A stretch of 64,000 nt of DNA. It comes from Antedon mediterranea (lineage: Eukaryota; Echinodermata; Crinoidea; Comatulida; Antedonidae). Of the stretch, positions 23,101-38,100 are shown in pieces. Every line of letters begins with the position of its first letter. Positions within the stretch are counted from its first letter, which is position 1. The stretch is from positions 10,316,601-10,380,600 of the forward strand of contig NC_092677.1 of NCBI RefSeq assembly GCF_964355755.1. The letters run 5' to 3'. Below the pieces are notes generated by a model. It made no database searches. It had not been told where the DNA came from and saw nothing but the letters and a program-made list of their open reading frames with translations. Both the position numbers and the translations under genes were made by a program.

Positions 23101-26100
23101 CACAAGTTCGAAATTGGTGTTCTTTACATGTTTTATTGTCGTGCGTTGCATACAACCTGTGGAGCGATATTTGAAATTATAAATAGGCCTACTTTTTAGG
23201 GAAGTCACAGTTAGTTTCTGGTGTGTTTCTTAAAAATAAACAATTAGACCTTCCGAGCTGAAGAGCCTAAATTTAATTCCAGTTACAGGTGTAATACCCA
23301 AAAAGCTTAGTACTGTAGCCGCTTACAGTAGTACTGTTGTAAAGAATTTTCGGTTTCTGATTTTGTGACAATAACATTCTCAATTAAATGAAACCAATTC
23401 TTAAACAGCTTACCATATCAATTATTAATTTGGGAATTGGATATTAGTATTGTTATTACTTCTTATTGCCTTTGTTGTTTTATTAAACGATGTTTTACTA
23501 ATGACAACCCCTCCTCAAAAATATTGATTTTCATTGCATCCGGTGAATTGGTAGTAAAAACTATATTTTTAACAGCTTATAAATGAAAAAAGACCACTTC
23601 AATAATTATTTTGATGTTTATTCGCATTGTTTCCAATTCATTCTACTTTTATTCAATGATGTTACATTGTGGAACCCCTCCTCAAAAATATTGATTTCCA
23701 TTGCATCGAGGAATTTATGTAAAAGTATATTTTTAATAGATAAATGGAAAAACCCACAATTCTTTTTTTGAGAATTTTTATGTGCATTGTTTCCAATTCA
23801 TATTGCTTCTATTCAACAATGGTCCAATAATGAAAACCCTCCTAAAAAATATTGATTTTATTTATTTATTTTTTTTTATTAAGGCTAATTCTCAGCTACT
23901 TGTTTTTGTTCTCATTGCTTTTATTCTATATTCAATAATTTATGCATTCTCATGAAAACCCCTGCTAGAAGTGTTGATTTCTCTGTAGGCGTAAGCGAAA
24001 TGCTAAATAAACTGTGGACATCCAATGCAAATGAACTGATATGATCTTTTGCTATTTCACACCACTTACAATATCTATGCATACTTGCATTTTTAATCTT
24101 ATATTATTTTTAACATACTTTTTCGTGCTAATTGTATGGAGCACTAGAGACAATTTTTATCATTTCAGACTGGTAGTGATAATGGTTGCATCCGATTATT
24201 TGACCTCACAACCGAGAAGGTGACCTACGACAGAATGCTCAATCCGCAAGACCAACGAATTGTGTCACTTGCATGGCATAAATCTGACGAGATTATTGTT
24301 ACAGGGTCAATAGATAATATGAAAGTGTGGAATGTTATTACTGGTATGTTTGAACCATCTAGAGGGCGACATAATTTGTAATCAAAACAAATATGTTTTT
24401 TAATGCAATTTTGGTTGAGTATACAGTATTTTGAGAATGTCAATGAAAGAAGTAAATATGGTATTTAACTTGGAATATATATATAGACTTAGTGGTTCTT
24501 TACTATGAAGGTGGAGGTACTTTAGAGGATTGGCCTGAGGTGGTTTTTATCTTATGATATGTGCTTAAGTCAAGATAGTTAAAAGTGCTTAAGTGAAAAA
24601 CTGTGACTTTACAACTTCCATTCTTTTTTGTCTTATGGAATGGACATCATCATTTAAGATTTAAGAAAAAATATTTGCTTAGATTATTTTAAAAATTGAC
24701 TAAAGCAAACCTATTTGACTTAAAACAACATGCTTATTTTAAAAGTGGATTACATTAAACATTAATACAAAAATAATTGATCCAGTAAATTAAAATGAAT
24801 GATTTTGTTGTAAATATATTACAGGGAATGCAGTTCAGAGGATAACTCTTCAACGCACATTTAAAAAGAAAGAGACGATTGTATGGTGCGTAGCTATCCT
24901 TTCGGATCATACCATTGTGAGTGGCGATTCAACTGGCCGTACAATGTTTTGGGATGGCCGTGTCGGAACAATGTTGAAGGTATGAATAAGCACAATTCAC
25001 AATACTAATTTTGTTTATTTTTAAAAAAGTACTCCTATTCAGATAAAGTAACAAAGGAAAATATATGTTTCAACTCAACCCCACAGCCAACCACCTATTC
25101 AGGGTCACCTCTATTAAGGGGACACTTTGTTGTACTGAAGGTGTCTTTTTAAAGGTTCTACTAGAATTTATTTCATATCTTTTGTATATAATTTACTTAG
25201 GGTTACACAAGCCACCGGATGGACATTCTCACCATGTGTGTCACCAAAGATGAAACGTCAGTGTTTACGACCGGTGTTGATCCAACCATCGTTCAGTTTA
25301 CACTTGCAGTGACAGATGATCGACTCGGAACCAAGGCATGGGTCAGAAATAGGCACATAGCATTTGGCCACACCCACGACATCAGGGCTATGGTTATTGC
25401 TGGAAACTTTCTTGTATCTGGAGGTAAAGTTTATATCATATGGCAAAGTCCAGTCTAGCTGGAATTATTGAGGTTGATGATAAGAATTTTAAATAATATA
25501 GATTTAAAGCCTTTAAAAATATCTGTACACATATTTTTTAAATGACGTTTATTGTTTTTTACGGATATAATTTTGTTGCATTCTCATGAAAACCCCTGCT
25601 CAGAAGTGTTGATTTCTCTGTAGGCGTAAGCGGAATGCTAAATAAACTGTGGACATCCAGTGCAAATGAACTTATATGATTATTTGCTATTTCACACCAC
25701 TTACAAAATATATTTACTAGTAGCATACTACCCGCCACCTTAACAAGCACAGGCCTAATGTCTAAATAGTTTCAAATTTAAAATAGTTTTGCAAACTCTA
25801 TCTTCCATATGTTCATCTGTTTCAGATTATTTTTATTTTCTCTTTCTGTTGTAGGTCTTGATACCAACTTGGTAACCAACCCAATTGAGGTTTCACCTGG
25901 ACATTCACAAATACGTGGTCAGATAGAAAAATACAAAAGACTCTACCATGCCTTTCCGCAGGTAATGTAATAAGCCCACCCAAATACCCTCAGGACTGGT
26001 AATTCATCAGGCTTTTATATTGCATTCTCATGAAAACCCCTGCTAGAAATGTTGATTTCTGTGCAGGCGTAAGCAGAATGCTAAATAAACTGTGGACATC

Positions 26101-29100
26101 CAATGCAATTGACCTTATATGATCTTTTGCTATTTCACACCACAAACAATTTCTTAGGCTTTGGTAAACTATTATACAGCGTATGCTGATACAATCAACT
26201 GAACAGTAGAGGCCCTAACCATGCATGGTGGGCATCATTGTATGTGGTGAGGGTGGGCCTAGCAGATGGCCTAACACATGTATAGAATGAACAGTAATAC
26301 GTGATATATAAATGCTATAACTTAAACCTTGTTATTGCTGTTTTTATAATTTTTAAACATTCCATTGTGTTTCATTTTAATTGCTTATTGATTGATCAGT
26401 AATTCTAAATGACTTCCTAATTTTTTTTCTTAGAAATCACTGATTAAATGTGCAGGAGAGTCAAAACTTTTACTGTTCCAATATCCGTATCATTTAGAAG
26501 TATGGAAGCTAGGATCCACATCTGACGCCACAGGTTAGAACATTCAATTATATTTGATTGATTGTTACTTAATACTTTCAACATGTACTGATAATGGGGC
26601 ACGTTTTGAACCTAACAAAATGGCCTGTTAGTGAAGTGTCCCCTTAATAGAGGTTGGTCGTAGTGTCTATATTTTATTTCTCCTTGTTCATTTCACAGAA
26701 AAGTTTTCTCTTAATTGAGATGTCCCCTGAATAGGTGTGTTCGAATTTCCATTTTAAAGTGGACTAATACAATTTCTTGAATCTATACCATGGTGCATAT
26801 ACAGAAATGAGACTTTCCCTATTTAAATCTGAGGTTATACGATGGATTCTATGGCACACAATTTAATTATTTTTTCTATTCTTACAGATAAAGATGTAGC
26901 ATCATTGACAGTTTCTGAACAACCATTAAAATTATTAGATATTCTGACAAAGGTAAATATTTGAACATCTGTTATTTTTGCGTCTTAAATTTTTTAATTT
27001 TTATTTTTGTACAAAAATGCAATAAATTAGCTGTACATGAGTATAGCCTAAAATTGATGGACTAGAGTAGGACCTATCATTTGGGTCACGATGTTACGTC
27101 ATGAAGATATGTATAATCGTTTGTATGTATTTTGTGTATTATTGAGGGGCCCTAGCCTTCACTAAAGATGTAAAAAAAATAAATAGATGTCTCTCTATGA
27201 TAATAATAATAAATACATGCTCTTAAGCTCTGTCTACACTATCAAAGTTTATGTGACAAACAAATTTGATGTGCCCATATATGGACATGATGATGACACT
27301 CTTTTTGTCAAACGAATAATTTCGAATGTTTCACCTAGAACTAGTACAGATCCTTTATTTCGTTCTCTCAAATTATTAAAATTAACAGATATTAATATTT
27401 TCCAACAATGTTTATTTATTTACAAAAGCCAAAATGCTCTTCTTCCATCTCATCTACGCGATATGTTTTCTCCCAATTATGAATTTCACGGCTATTCCAC
27501 AAGAATCCTCAATAACCTTCATATTCCTAAACACAAAAAGACTTCTTTTCAACATAATATTAGATTTACTGGACCCAAGATATGGAACTCACTTCCTAAC
27601 AAAATTACAACTTCCGCAAACAAACATAGCTTCGTCTTTAACACTAAACAATATTTAATACAAAAGTAATTTAATTAATTAGTTATATTCTAGGTATCAG
27701 TTTTTATTGTTTTCATATTCCGTTATGGTAATTACTTTATTCCTATATACCATTTATTATTATTTACTAATTTGATTTTAGTTACTTTTTGTTTTTGTTC
27801 AGGCACTTTCAACACAAGCTTTTGCTTTCCAGAAATTGTGACTCCTTCATAATGTTGTTTTATTTATTTTGTATATTATGAAGGAAATAAATGTTACTAT
27901 GAAATGAAATGAAATAGTGTAGACAAAGCTTTATACAATTATGTTATTAAATTGTTTTGTTTTAATATGCAGGGTATTGACCAGATTGTTTGTTCTTCAA
28001 TAAGTAAAGATGGAGCATGGATTGCATACTCAGATGTACACAGAGTGAAATTATTCCACCTCAATCTTGATGTCCCGTCCCTACAAAAGGTAGCTTATTT
28101 TATATTAATATAGATAGATTATTGTCATACTACTCATCATCATTCTCCATCATTATCAATATCATTGTCATCAATATCATTATTACTGTCACTTCATCAT
28201 CACCATTTTGATATAAAGTTTGCAGTACACCACATATATAGTTTTGAAAAGAACTGTTTAGTTTCTTGACGTTTTGATCAATATACTTTGGTTGTCTTAA
28301 GGAGTGATAATGTCAAGGAGTGTGATGATACAAATTATTTAATACAGTAGTGTCTAGGCTAGTTAACAATATAACTTTAGTATAGTATTGTTGCAGGCTT
28401 GCCACAGTGAAAGCTAGGCTTAGACTCTAGCGAACGCTGGCAAAGCAGATCTCTAGTCCAGGCCTAGATTTTTGTGGTGGTCGACATCATGCTGGTGGTG
28501 GTGGCCAATTTCCAATGGAAGAGTGGGCTCTACTTACTAAGGAACACAATGTTTTTTTACCTTAATGGATTTTGGATTTATATTTATTATTTAATATATT
28601 TATAATATATAATAAAATAATCATAATAATAATTGAATATAATATATAAGACAGTATACAGATCCTTGCTGAAATTGTTTCTACATTTCTTTTAAGGTTG
28701 CATGTCTGCCAATGCAACTTGGTCCAACACATCATCTTGTCTTCTCTTGTGACTCATCCAAGCTGTTCCTAGCGACAGACTCCTGCTCCGTGCAGGTTCT
28801 GTTACTGGACGAAATACAGCCAACACTGCAACATACATTCCATGCGATGGAAAATTCCATTCTGGTATTAGAAGCAGACAGTTCGGGGACGTTTGTTGCT
28901 GCAGCAGACGCGGAAGGGAATGTAATTGTCTACAACGTAAATAATTTCAAGGTACAGTTTTCTTCCAACAATGTGTGTAGGCTGTACATTTCTTATTTCC
29001 TATTGTCAGTTACATTAACATTGCAAAAAAATGAAATAAAAACACAAAAAACATGACTAGACAACCAGCTTTTGTAATTTTCTACGTTGTTATCCTTGTT

Positions 29101-32100
29101 TGTTGCACTGTGAACTTACTAAAGTCAAAGTAATATCATAAATATACACAGGAGTAGTGAGTGAACTTAGTTATTAGTACTACATTTTTTAGTGCGTGCA
29201 AAATTCAAGCCATCTAATCGTATCTCATGCAATCAAAAGTTGCATTATTCAACCTGAATACTAAAATGTATGCCCATCTACCACTAGCCCGAAAATGCAT
29301 GACCATCTACCACTAGCCCAAAAATGCACGACTATCTACCACTAACCCAAAAATTCACAAATCATGCACACTGTCTAATGAATTTAAAACCCATGCAGCC
29401 ATAAATTATAATGATAATACCCTGGATTTATATAGCGCCTGAACAATATTACCCCGGTCATTTTTTGCATCAAACACGTATGGAAGCATACTCCCATAAT
29501 GCAGCTAGTAATCGGTGCAAAGTTGTGTCTTGATCTAAACCGGGTTCCCATTTATACACCTGGGTGGAGAGAGGCAAACGCAGGTAAAGTATCTTGCCTA
29601 AGGATACAAGCAATGCGGCAGAGTTGGATTCAAACCCAGTCTCACGATCATTAGTCCAACACACTGCGCCACACACCCTTACAGATATATATTTTAGCCA
29701 AGTCTCATCATCATTTACAGTAGAGTACCATATTGATGCCCCATTGCTAGGTTTTATAATAAATCACCTCCTTATTATATAACCATAGTCATTTATGTGA
29801 CAAAATATAAGACTAAATTGATAAATGTGTTTTGAATTTGCTGTTATCATTGAAGGAATATTGGTATTAGTCATCCCGGAATTCAATTTGATTTCAAATA
29901 TAGACACAATTAAGATACCATTACTGAACATAAATTTTCTATATGCCACATCAGACATTATTTATTGTATATCTAAACCCAAGGTCATGTCTAGGTTTAC
30001 GATAAAAAAAAACCTCTCAAACTTTCTCATATTATGTTGCGCCAATTAATTTAAAATGCAAGATGTGTACATGTGATATTTTATCCAAAATCACCAGACT
30101 GTTACGACATCGTAGATTATGTTTCGTCCCAGATGGATAGACGACTATCTTGTATAAAATGTTATTATTTTTTTCCCGTATATGTGCTAGGTTCACTGCC
30201 GGTTACCAACGTATGCAAGCCAGCCAAAGGCAGTAGCGTTCAGTCCACATTCTCCAGAGATTTTTGTGGCGTACTCTGATCAAATGGTATGTTTATAAGA
30301 ATAAGGAATACCCTGATAAAAATAGCTTGGAATTATATCACTTTTTTCTATATTTTGTCTTCTTTTGTAAAATTAATGCATATATATTATATATTCTTTG
30401 TCGTACATTTTATTTATAGCGCGCCATTTAAATTATTAGAATAGACTTATTTTTCACATTTTTAACCATTTTAAAGACGAAAAAAATAATTGCAATAGGT
30501 CCATATAGTAGTTTCTTCAAAATTCAGATGCCTTTGAAAATGTATCTAAAGCTCTGTCTATGTGACAGAAAATATGATTTGCCCATATATGAACACAATG
30601 AGGTCATATCACTATCATATTTGGGCATATCACACTTTGGCAAACTAGTTTGATAGTGTAAACGGAGCTTAATTTATGTCCTCTTGTTTTTAATATGGCA
30701 CTCATAAGTTTAAAAATTTTAAAACTCTTCTCTTGTTTGTCACAATGCAAAATTAGGTACAGTAAATAAATTAGTTAAATGACTTTTCGATACGTTTTAA
30801 AGCTCTGTCTACACTATCAAACTAGTTTGACAAAAAAATATGGTGGTAATTTGCCTAAATATGATAGGAATACGACATCATCATATCCATATATGGGCAC
30901 ATCACAATTGGATTACTGTTATTTTTAGCTTTATGAGTACAACTTAGAACTGAAGTCGTACACTGATTGGAGTAGAAGTTTGCATAGGTGTAAAATACAC
31001 CATGCTTGGCTGAGAAGACGCCACAAGGTTACTCGTGTTATGTATAGCGCCACCAATCCTAATATTGTGTTCGTTTATGATGTAAACATGTTATGCGCTA
31101 TCGACAAATCAAAGGTGAGATATAAAACTTTTTTCTCATTAAAAAGTAATATAACATTGGTTTTGTTGTGTATATATATAGCAATTACAGATACCAGGTT
31201 TGCGTAGTGTGGATACAATTTTGTGGAAAATCTCTCGAGATTTCACAAGGGGCCTCTGAAAAATAAAACACTGATGAGAGGCCTGTTTTTGTTCCGAGAT
31301 GTTCAAAGTTATTACTGTGCGTGCATTGCCCTGGTATTAAATCATATTAATCAAATAGCGCGCAACAACGTATTCCCTCCGAGATTTCTCCGGGTTCGTG
31401 AAAACGTGTAATATATCGGAAGATCAAACCGGGTTACAAGTTGTACAAATTTATGCAGATGTGAAAAGGGTACAAGTCTCTTCTGAGGCTTAGAGAGTAG
31501 GAACAGTCGTGAGTTACAATCCTGACACTAAGACATGATTGAACCTTGGGATTGGAAGGCAAGGACGTTAACCACCAAGCTACAGCAAGTCTTTCAATTT
31601 GTGAGCTGTTAAAGGTTATAATCTCAATATTTTGGTGCATACTTTTAATGAAGTATGAACTGGTATTATAACAATATCCAAAGGTTGGTGAGGTACTGTG
31701 TTGACAAAAGGCTGGGTACAGAACCAGTACAATTAAGCTTTAATACCAATTCACACAGACCACTTGCATATCTCGCGTGTAATGTAGATATTCTGAGCGG
31801 AACCGCCCATCCGCTTCGCGTAAATGGTCATAAAAAATAACATAGGTTCTATATTTTTCTTTCCGTTTACCACTTACCGTTTTCTGTCGTCTGTATGAAT
31901 GGGCCTTTAGGCTAGGGATAAGATGCTGTTTTGACACCCCCCCCCCCCCCCCCCACCACGAATGTCACCATTGTTTATTGATACCAGCAGAACAAAATTT
32001 ATAGTATGCTAATATATATACATTTTTATGTGTTGCGTATTAACTATGTATGATGCTTGTTCAAAATTAATACCTACCTCTATATGATACAATACAGTTT

Positions 32101-35100
32101 TTCAACAAAGAAAATCGCACAGTTAAGTACTGGAGATCACTCAATTTATAAAAAATGCTTTTTATAAATGAATGGATGGTATACTCTTTCATTTTAGTCT
32201 TTTTTCATATATTTTAAGACGACCCCTTAATGTCAGCTCTTAAAAAAAATCAGTGATTCAAAGATAAGAAAATGTGAGTTAAATGTGTGTATCCGGTAGG
32301 ACCAGGCACAGAAAAGAAAAAAACAATAAAATCGATAAATTAGAAACTAAAATCTTTTTTTTTTAAATTTTTTGAGAAGTATGCTATAAAATGTGAGTTA
32401 AATGTGTGTATCCGGTAGGACCAGGCACAGAAAAGAAAAAAACAATAAAATCGATAAATTTGAAACTAAAACCTTTTTTTTTTAAATTTGTTGAGAAGTA
32501 TGCTATAAAATGTTATCGCAGTCATAAAATATACAGTATGGTGGACACACAGACAAACACAGATGGCTTTAATCAACATGCAGAATTTTTTTTTTCTGTA
32601 CGCAAATTATGGCATAGTAAAACATTTATAAAAAAACAAATAAAGAAGAAAGGTAGGTTAGATAAATTTTGTCCATATTTAGGTTTGTCTGTATAACTCA
32701 AATTACATCGGGTGACAATTTTACATTACAATATTTAATACAATAGATGATGGGCCTACAGTATCTATATTTAGAGTACATAGAAAGGAAGTAGTGTTTG
32801 TATGCTTGTTTCGTTAAATCAAAATGACTGCAAATGTACTGGAAAACTACATTTTGCCACATTAGGCAGTACGGTTTATTTTTTATATTACATTTTACAA
32901 ATCTAATAGAATATTAGATAAATCATTGCTTCTATCCAATATACTGTGTATAACAGTAAATAACCTCTATAAAGGGGACAACTTACTGTAGTGGTCCTTA
33001 GAGACCCTTTAATGGGGCTTGTCAAAGTGTCATTTTTCTTGTTTGTATCACTGAAAAGGTCCTCATAATAGGAACGCCCCCAATTTAATTATTTAATTTT
33101 ATTTGTGCATTTACGTACATTCGCTTTTAATACATTATTGCGAGATTAAAATAAATGACACCTGTACACAAATCCTTTTGAGGAGTTAGGCTCTATTCTG
33201 TCTTCATTTTGTTTTAGTAATAACATGGAGCTATAGCTCCATAGTAATAATAATTGAAACAATGTATTGCATGGCTGTCTATTGGTCCTTATACACTTTT
33301 AAAAGTAAAGTCTATTTATCAAGATGATCCCACAATTGTAGCGGTAAAACCAAGGCAATCTTAAATAGTGGATGCTGAGATTCGAAGATTAAAGGGTTTA
33401 TCCTTGGCTGCAACACGATCAGTTACACACCCCTTATAGACACTGCGCGCCACGTAGAATATATACATAGTACAGTACTGTTGGTATTTGTCGCAGCCAG
33501 ACATAAGATCAAAGGACTGTTACAAGTTCCCATCTTGGCAAAGAAACACTATATGTTTATAAATCTTGCGCAAGTAACAATTTGCATACTAATCTAGAAT
33601 TGAACCAAAGGCCTTGAGATTGGTAACATTTAACCACAAATTTATAGTAACACTACAGTACATAAACATAATATATTTTTAGACACAATTTATATACAGT
33701 ATGTTGTATGCTCCTGACCTTGACCTCCGACACATCAGGTCAAATGAAGAGAGAACGATTTATGAGCAGTCTCATATGTGTGAAACGATTAAGTAATGTT
33801 TGTTAACCCCAAATTTAACATCAGTTGATTATAGTCGAGTTTTTGTTGTTGGAACTATTATCAGGAATTTTCAGCCTTCACATGGTGTCGTCGTTTTAAA
33901 TTACATAACTTTTCAGTATTCAAAATCAGTAAAATACCAAATAAATTGAATTGTGAAGATTTATGCTCTTCTTAATAATCTAATTATTGAAAATTGAAAG
34001 TCTTTAAATTTAAGATTTATGCCGAAAACAAATAAATTATATTATATATTGTTGTTTAAATGATTTTTATTTTTGACTGTTTTGTATCAGGAATCTTAGA
34101 AATAATATTTGTTTTGTTTTTGTGGTTTGTTTTCCATTATAAAGAGTTTATTTATTTTTGTTATGGTTTCACTTTTACTGGACACAGTAGGCAACAACTA
34201 TTACTTACATTATTGGAGCTTTAGAAAGATCATAAATGGATTATTTTTGGAAAAAAGGTTATTTTGAAAGGTTTTATTGATTTATAGGTCCGTGTCACTT
34301 CCGAGTGCTGGGCTAATAATTATTTACATGTTTTATAGAAACACTCAAAATATACATGATATAACTTTATGATTTAACAGAAAAAAATATTGATAATAGA
34401 GTAATATATTTGAAGCCAATGCAGCCTCTTACAGTTACTAGTTTTGAGTGCTGTATTCTAATTGGTTGGTGCACTTGTGTACAGCTCTGTCTACACTATC
34501 AAACTAATTTGACAAAAAAAGTATGATGTGCCCAAATATGGTAGTGGTATGCTTAAATATGGTAGTGATATCATCATCACATTTTGTTGTCGCATATTAG
34601 AAGGGGAGATGGTGACCTTCGCAAAACTTGTATTACGGACCCTAAAGGATAATCCTCAGTCTCATGAGGGTCACAGGGGTCAATGGCAGTAGAAATAGAT
34701 TGGCTTTGTTTATCTGCCGCGCTATTTCTTTGTACAATGAACGATGAGGTGCTGTATAGAATTTGATATTAAAATATGCTTTGGGTTAAAGAACCTATTT
34801 CTCAAGCGCCCATTGTAACATAACAATACTTTTAAAAGTTCAGGTATATTAATGTTTTTGCATTTTACATATACATTTGATATCTAAATAGCCATTCTTT
34901 TTTAGAATGATTTTTTTTTTCTAGCAGAATTTTCAACAACCTTTATTTTTTGTAATGTCATAAATTTCAACTTCACTGCCCATGAATAAGATTTTCCTAC
35001 TTTAAATCAAATTTTCTATACGAAATTGGACTGAACTCCTTAATTTAATTTTTTTTCTAAAGATATGGGTAATAAGTTTGGAAATGACCTAATACTCAAT

Positions 35101-38100
35101 TTAATTAAATTTTTTGCATATACCTGTTGCTGATATAAAATACAATTGTTAACGAACTATATAAAATTGTCGAAATATAACAACAATGGTATTATTATAT
35201 GGGCATACAATCGAGGACTCGTGCAGTTCCTCCGTACCACGCCAAGCAGCTATCCAATTTTTTTTATTAAATGCCGTAATACATAATCGAGAATGCAATC
35301 AGACTATTCTATTATTCAATCATTAATGTATGTTTCTGAAAATGTATATTAATATTTTTATGATGGCATGAAAAATCCTTCATTTCATTTCTTTACTGGT
35401 TACATTGTGACCTTTAACCTTATGACCTACATCCAAACATTTACGACTGATTGCTTCACGACACGTGAATTATATTGTTTCATAGAATCTGGTGAACATT
35501 CTGAAAATGTTTAATGATGATTTTGTAAGAATGTCAATAAAGTATGGATATTGTACAATCGTATGCTATTACTAGAAAATCTACTTTCCCAATACACCTG
35601 TAGTGCTCGCTGATCTAATACGTCTGGTTTTCAGAAAAGTCTGGTATTTAGAATATATTTTAATGGTACAAATGGATTAGGGACCTTTTGTACCTCAAGA
35701 AAAGTATTAGGAGAGTTGACTGTATTTATGATGTCGGGAATGACAATATTACGGGCTTACTTGATATTCCATGCTTGCCTTTAACTAAACTAAATCACAC
35801 TGTTAATGCTTTTTATACCTAGACTACAGTACGTTTGTTAAATATCCTCAGAATAGATATCTTTTTATATTATATAAACAAAAATTTCTGCTACTTGGTA
35901 AATTGCATTTTAATTTTGTTCCAATTAGCTAAGATCAATAACGATTATGGTTTCATAAAACACGGCAAATTAACTTTTTTTGAAATTAATCAACGTGATC
36001 TTTGTCGTTATCGATCAACCATTTTAAAACATGTCTTGTAATAAGAACAATCAAAATTACATTATCCACTTAACATTTGACCGTGAACTTCCCGATCTTA
36101 AAATGTAAATTTGTGGGGAAATCCCATTAATGTTGGTCATGTTGCTTGCCTTGAGAACATAAGGGTAGACCAATCTTTATGCCTCTTCCAATAACCAACA
36201 CTTCTTTTTTGCCTTACTGAAACCTTTAACGTAGTCGTCCATAATTTCACATTTTGAATGTTTGTCGGGATCAATACAGCCATTGACATTTCCACAATTA
36301 TTTTTGTTTGTCTGTAAAAATCGTAGGGTCGATGTACTGTACGACCTGATGGCTACAATACAGTAGAAATATGATCTGTTCTCTATTATTTGCCTTTGAG
36401 CTATAAATTAATATGGCTATGACTCGAAATAATGCATTGAATACAGTAAGGAACATTTCCCATTTTAGTGCACTTTATGATTGAGAAATTGCATTTATGT
36501 TCAACAAGATTTATGTTGTTATGGTTTATTACTATTATATAGTGGTAATTTTGTATAAAAAAACGTGTTTTTTTTTCTTGCTAGTTTTAAAGAACTTGGT
36601 ACTATTAAACGGTTGCAATAACAAAATTGTATTTTATGAATAAAGCTCTGTCCACTATCAAACTAGTTTGACAAAAAAAGTATGATGTGCCCAAATAGGG
36701 TAGTGATATTCCCAAATATGGTAGTGATATGACATCATCATGTCCATATAAGGGCACATCACATTTTTTTGTCACAAAAATGTTGATAGTGTAGACAGAG
36801 CTTAAGATAATGCTATATTTATCACAATTGTTAGTACAGGCATGATATAGTTCGGCATGTTTAAATTTTTGTTATAAAGGGTCCTGTCAAATCGATTCTA
36901 CTGCAGTCATTTTGTTTCTGCAATAAAAGATGATTTAAGTTTATTTCAATGTACAATTTTATGAGGCAGGCACTGCAATAACCAGTGTGTACAGTATGAT
37001 ATCCCACAAAAAACTTGCTAAATAAAATTTACATAAACAGGTTTAAAACAGGGCCGTAGCCAGCATGAGCCAGACGAGGTACTCCTACCCACCACCTCTA
37101 TATACCCCCCCCCCCCCATTCTCCATTAGAGATCGTCAGATTTAATAATATTAATAATAATCATATTTTAAAGCATCTTTGCCTCGTTTGTTTTTAACCG
37201 CTCACTACGGCCTTGTAAAGGCAAGCAATATGTAGTTAGTGCAGTAGGTTGATTTGGTAGAACAATTTAAGTAAACTGACTAAAAACTGGTGGATAGTTT
37301 TTCTAATTGTAGTTATTCGATGGCAAGGATTAAAACAACCATACTAATATGCCAAATCCTCTGTATATACAGTGTACTGTGTGATACCATTTGGGCGACG
37401 GCCTAACCAACGTTAGCATGACGTTCACGAGGAACAAGGCGCTAACTGCCAAACAGTTGTGAAATAAAGCAAGCTTTTTGGTGTGAATAAACTCAATATC
37501 ACAAATGTCATCCATTTGTTGACACTGTCTTGCACGGTAATCAGAATTAAATTAGAATGAGAATGTCTGCCCGATCGTTGGCCAATAAAGCTTGAAGATA
37601 TTTCCACAATCTGTCTGTAGCGTTGGGTTAACGTACTTTATATAATGAGTACAAACAACAGACATGTCTTTCCTCCTGTGGTTGTTACATATCAGCTATT
37701 GCATTACAGTAGATCCCCTGTTAAGACGATGCATTTATGACCCCCTTAATGGGGTGCATTGCTGAAAATGTAATATTAAAACATTTGATTCATTTGAAAG
37801 TGTCCCCTAAATAGAATTTATCAGGTCACATATTTCTTGTTTTAGACTCCTGATGTAAAATTTTACCACTTCCACTATATCGAAAAAAGATAATAAATTA
37901 TTATTATTATTATTATTATTACTTTTAAAAAAAATTATAAGGCAGATGGCTATAGATAATTAACCAATCTTTATTTTTATCTTGTAGCCATTACCAAAAG
38001 CACATCAGCAACTTTTCAAGAAAGGATCAATTCAAGAACCGAATGACAAACGTGTTATAACTCATGGATTTAACATTCATCAACAATTTAAGGTTAGATC

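Larger units (their letters stand above)
31115..37987 (+). other. 6.9-kb UTP4 intron
   Basis: The longest intron of the gene. It holds a SINE remnant, a poly-C run, a 120-bp duplication, a CATGGA hairpin (33224-33242) and two family 1 MITEs. No nested gene is seen. Confidence 0.7.
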
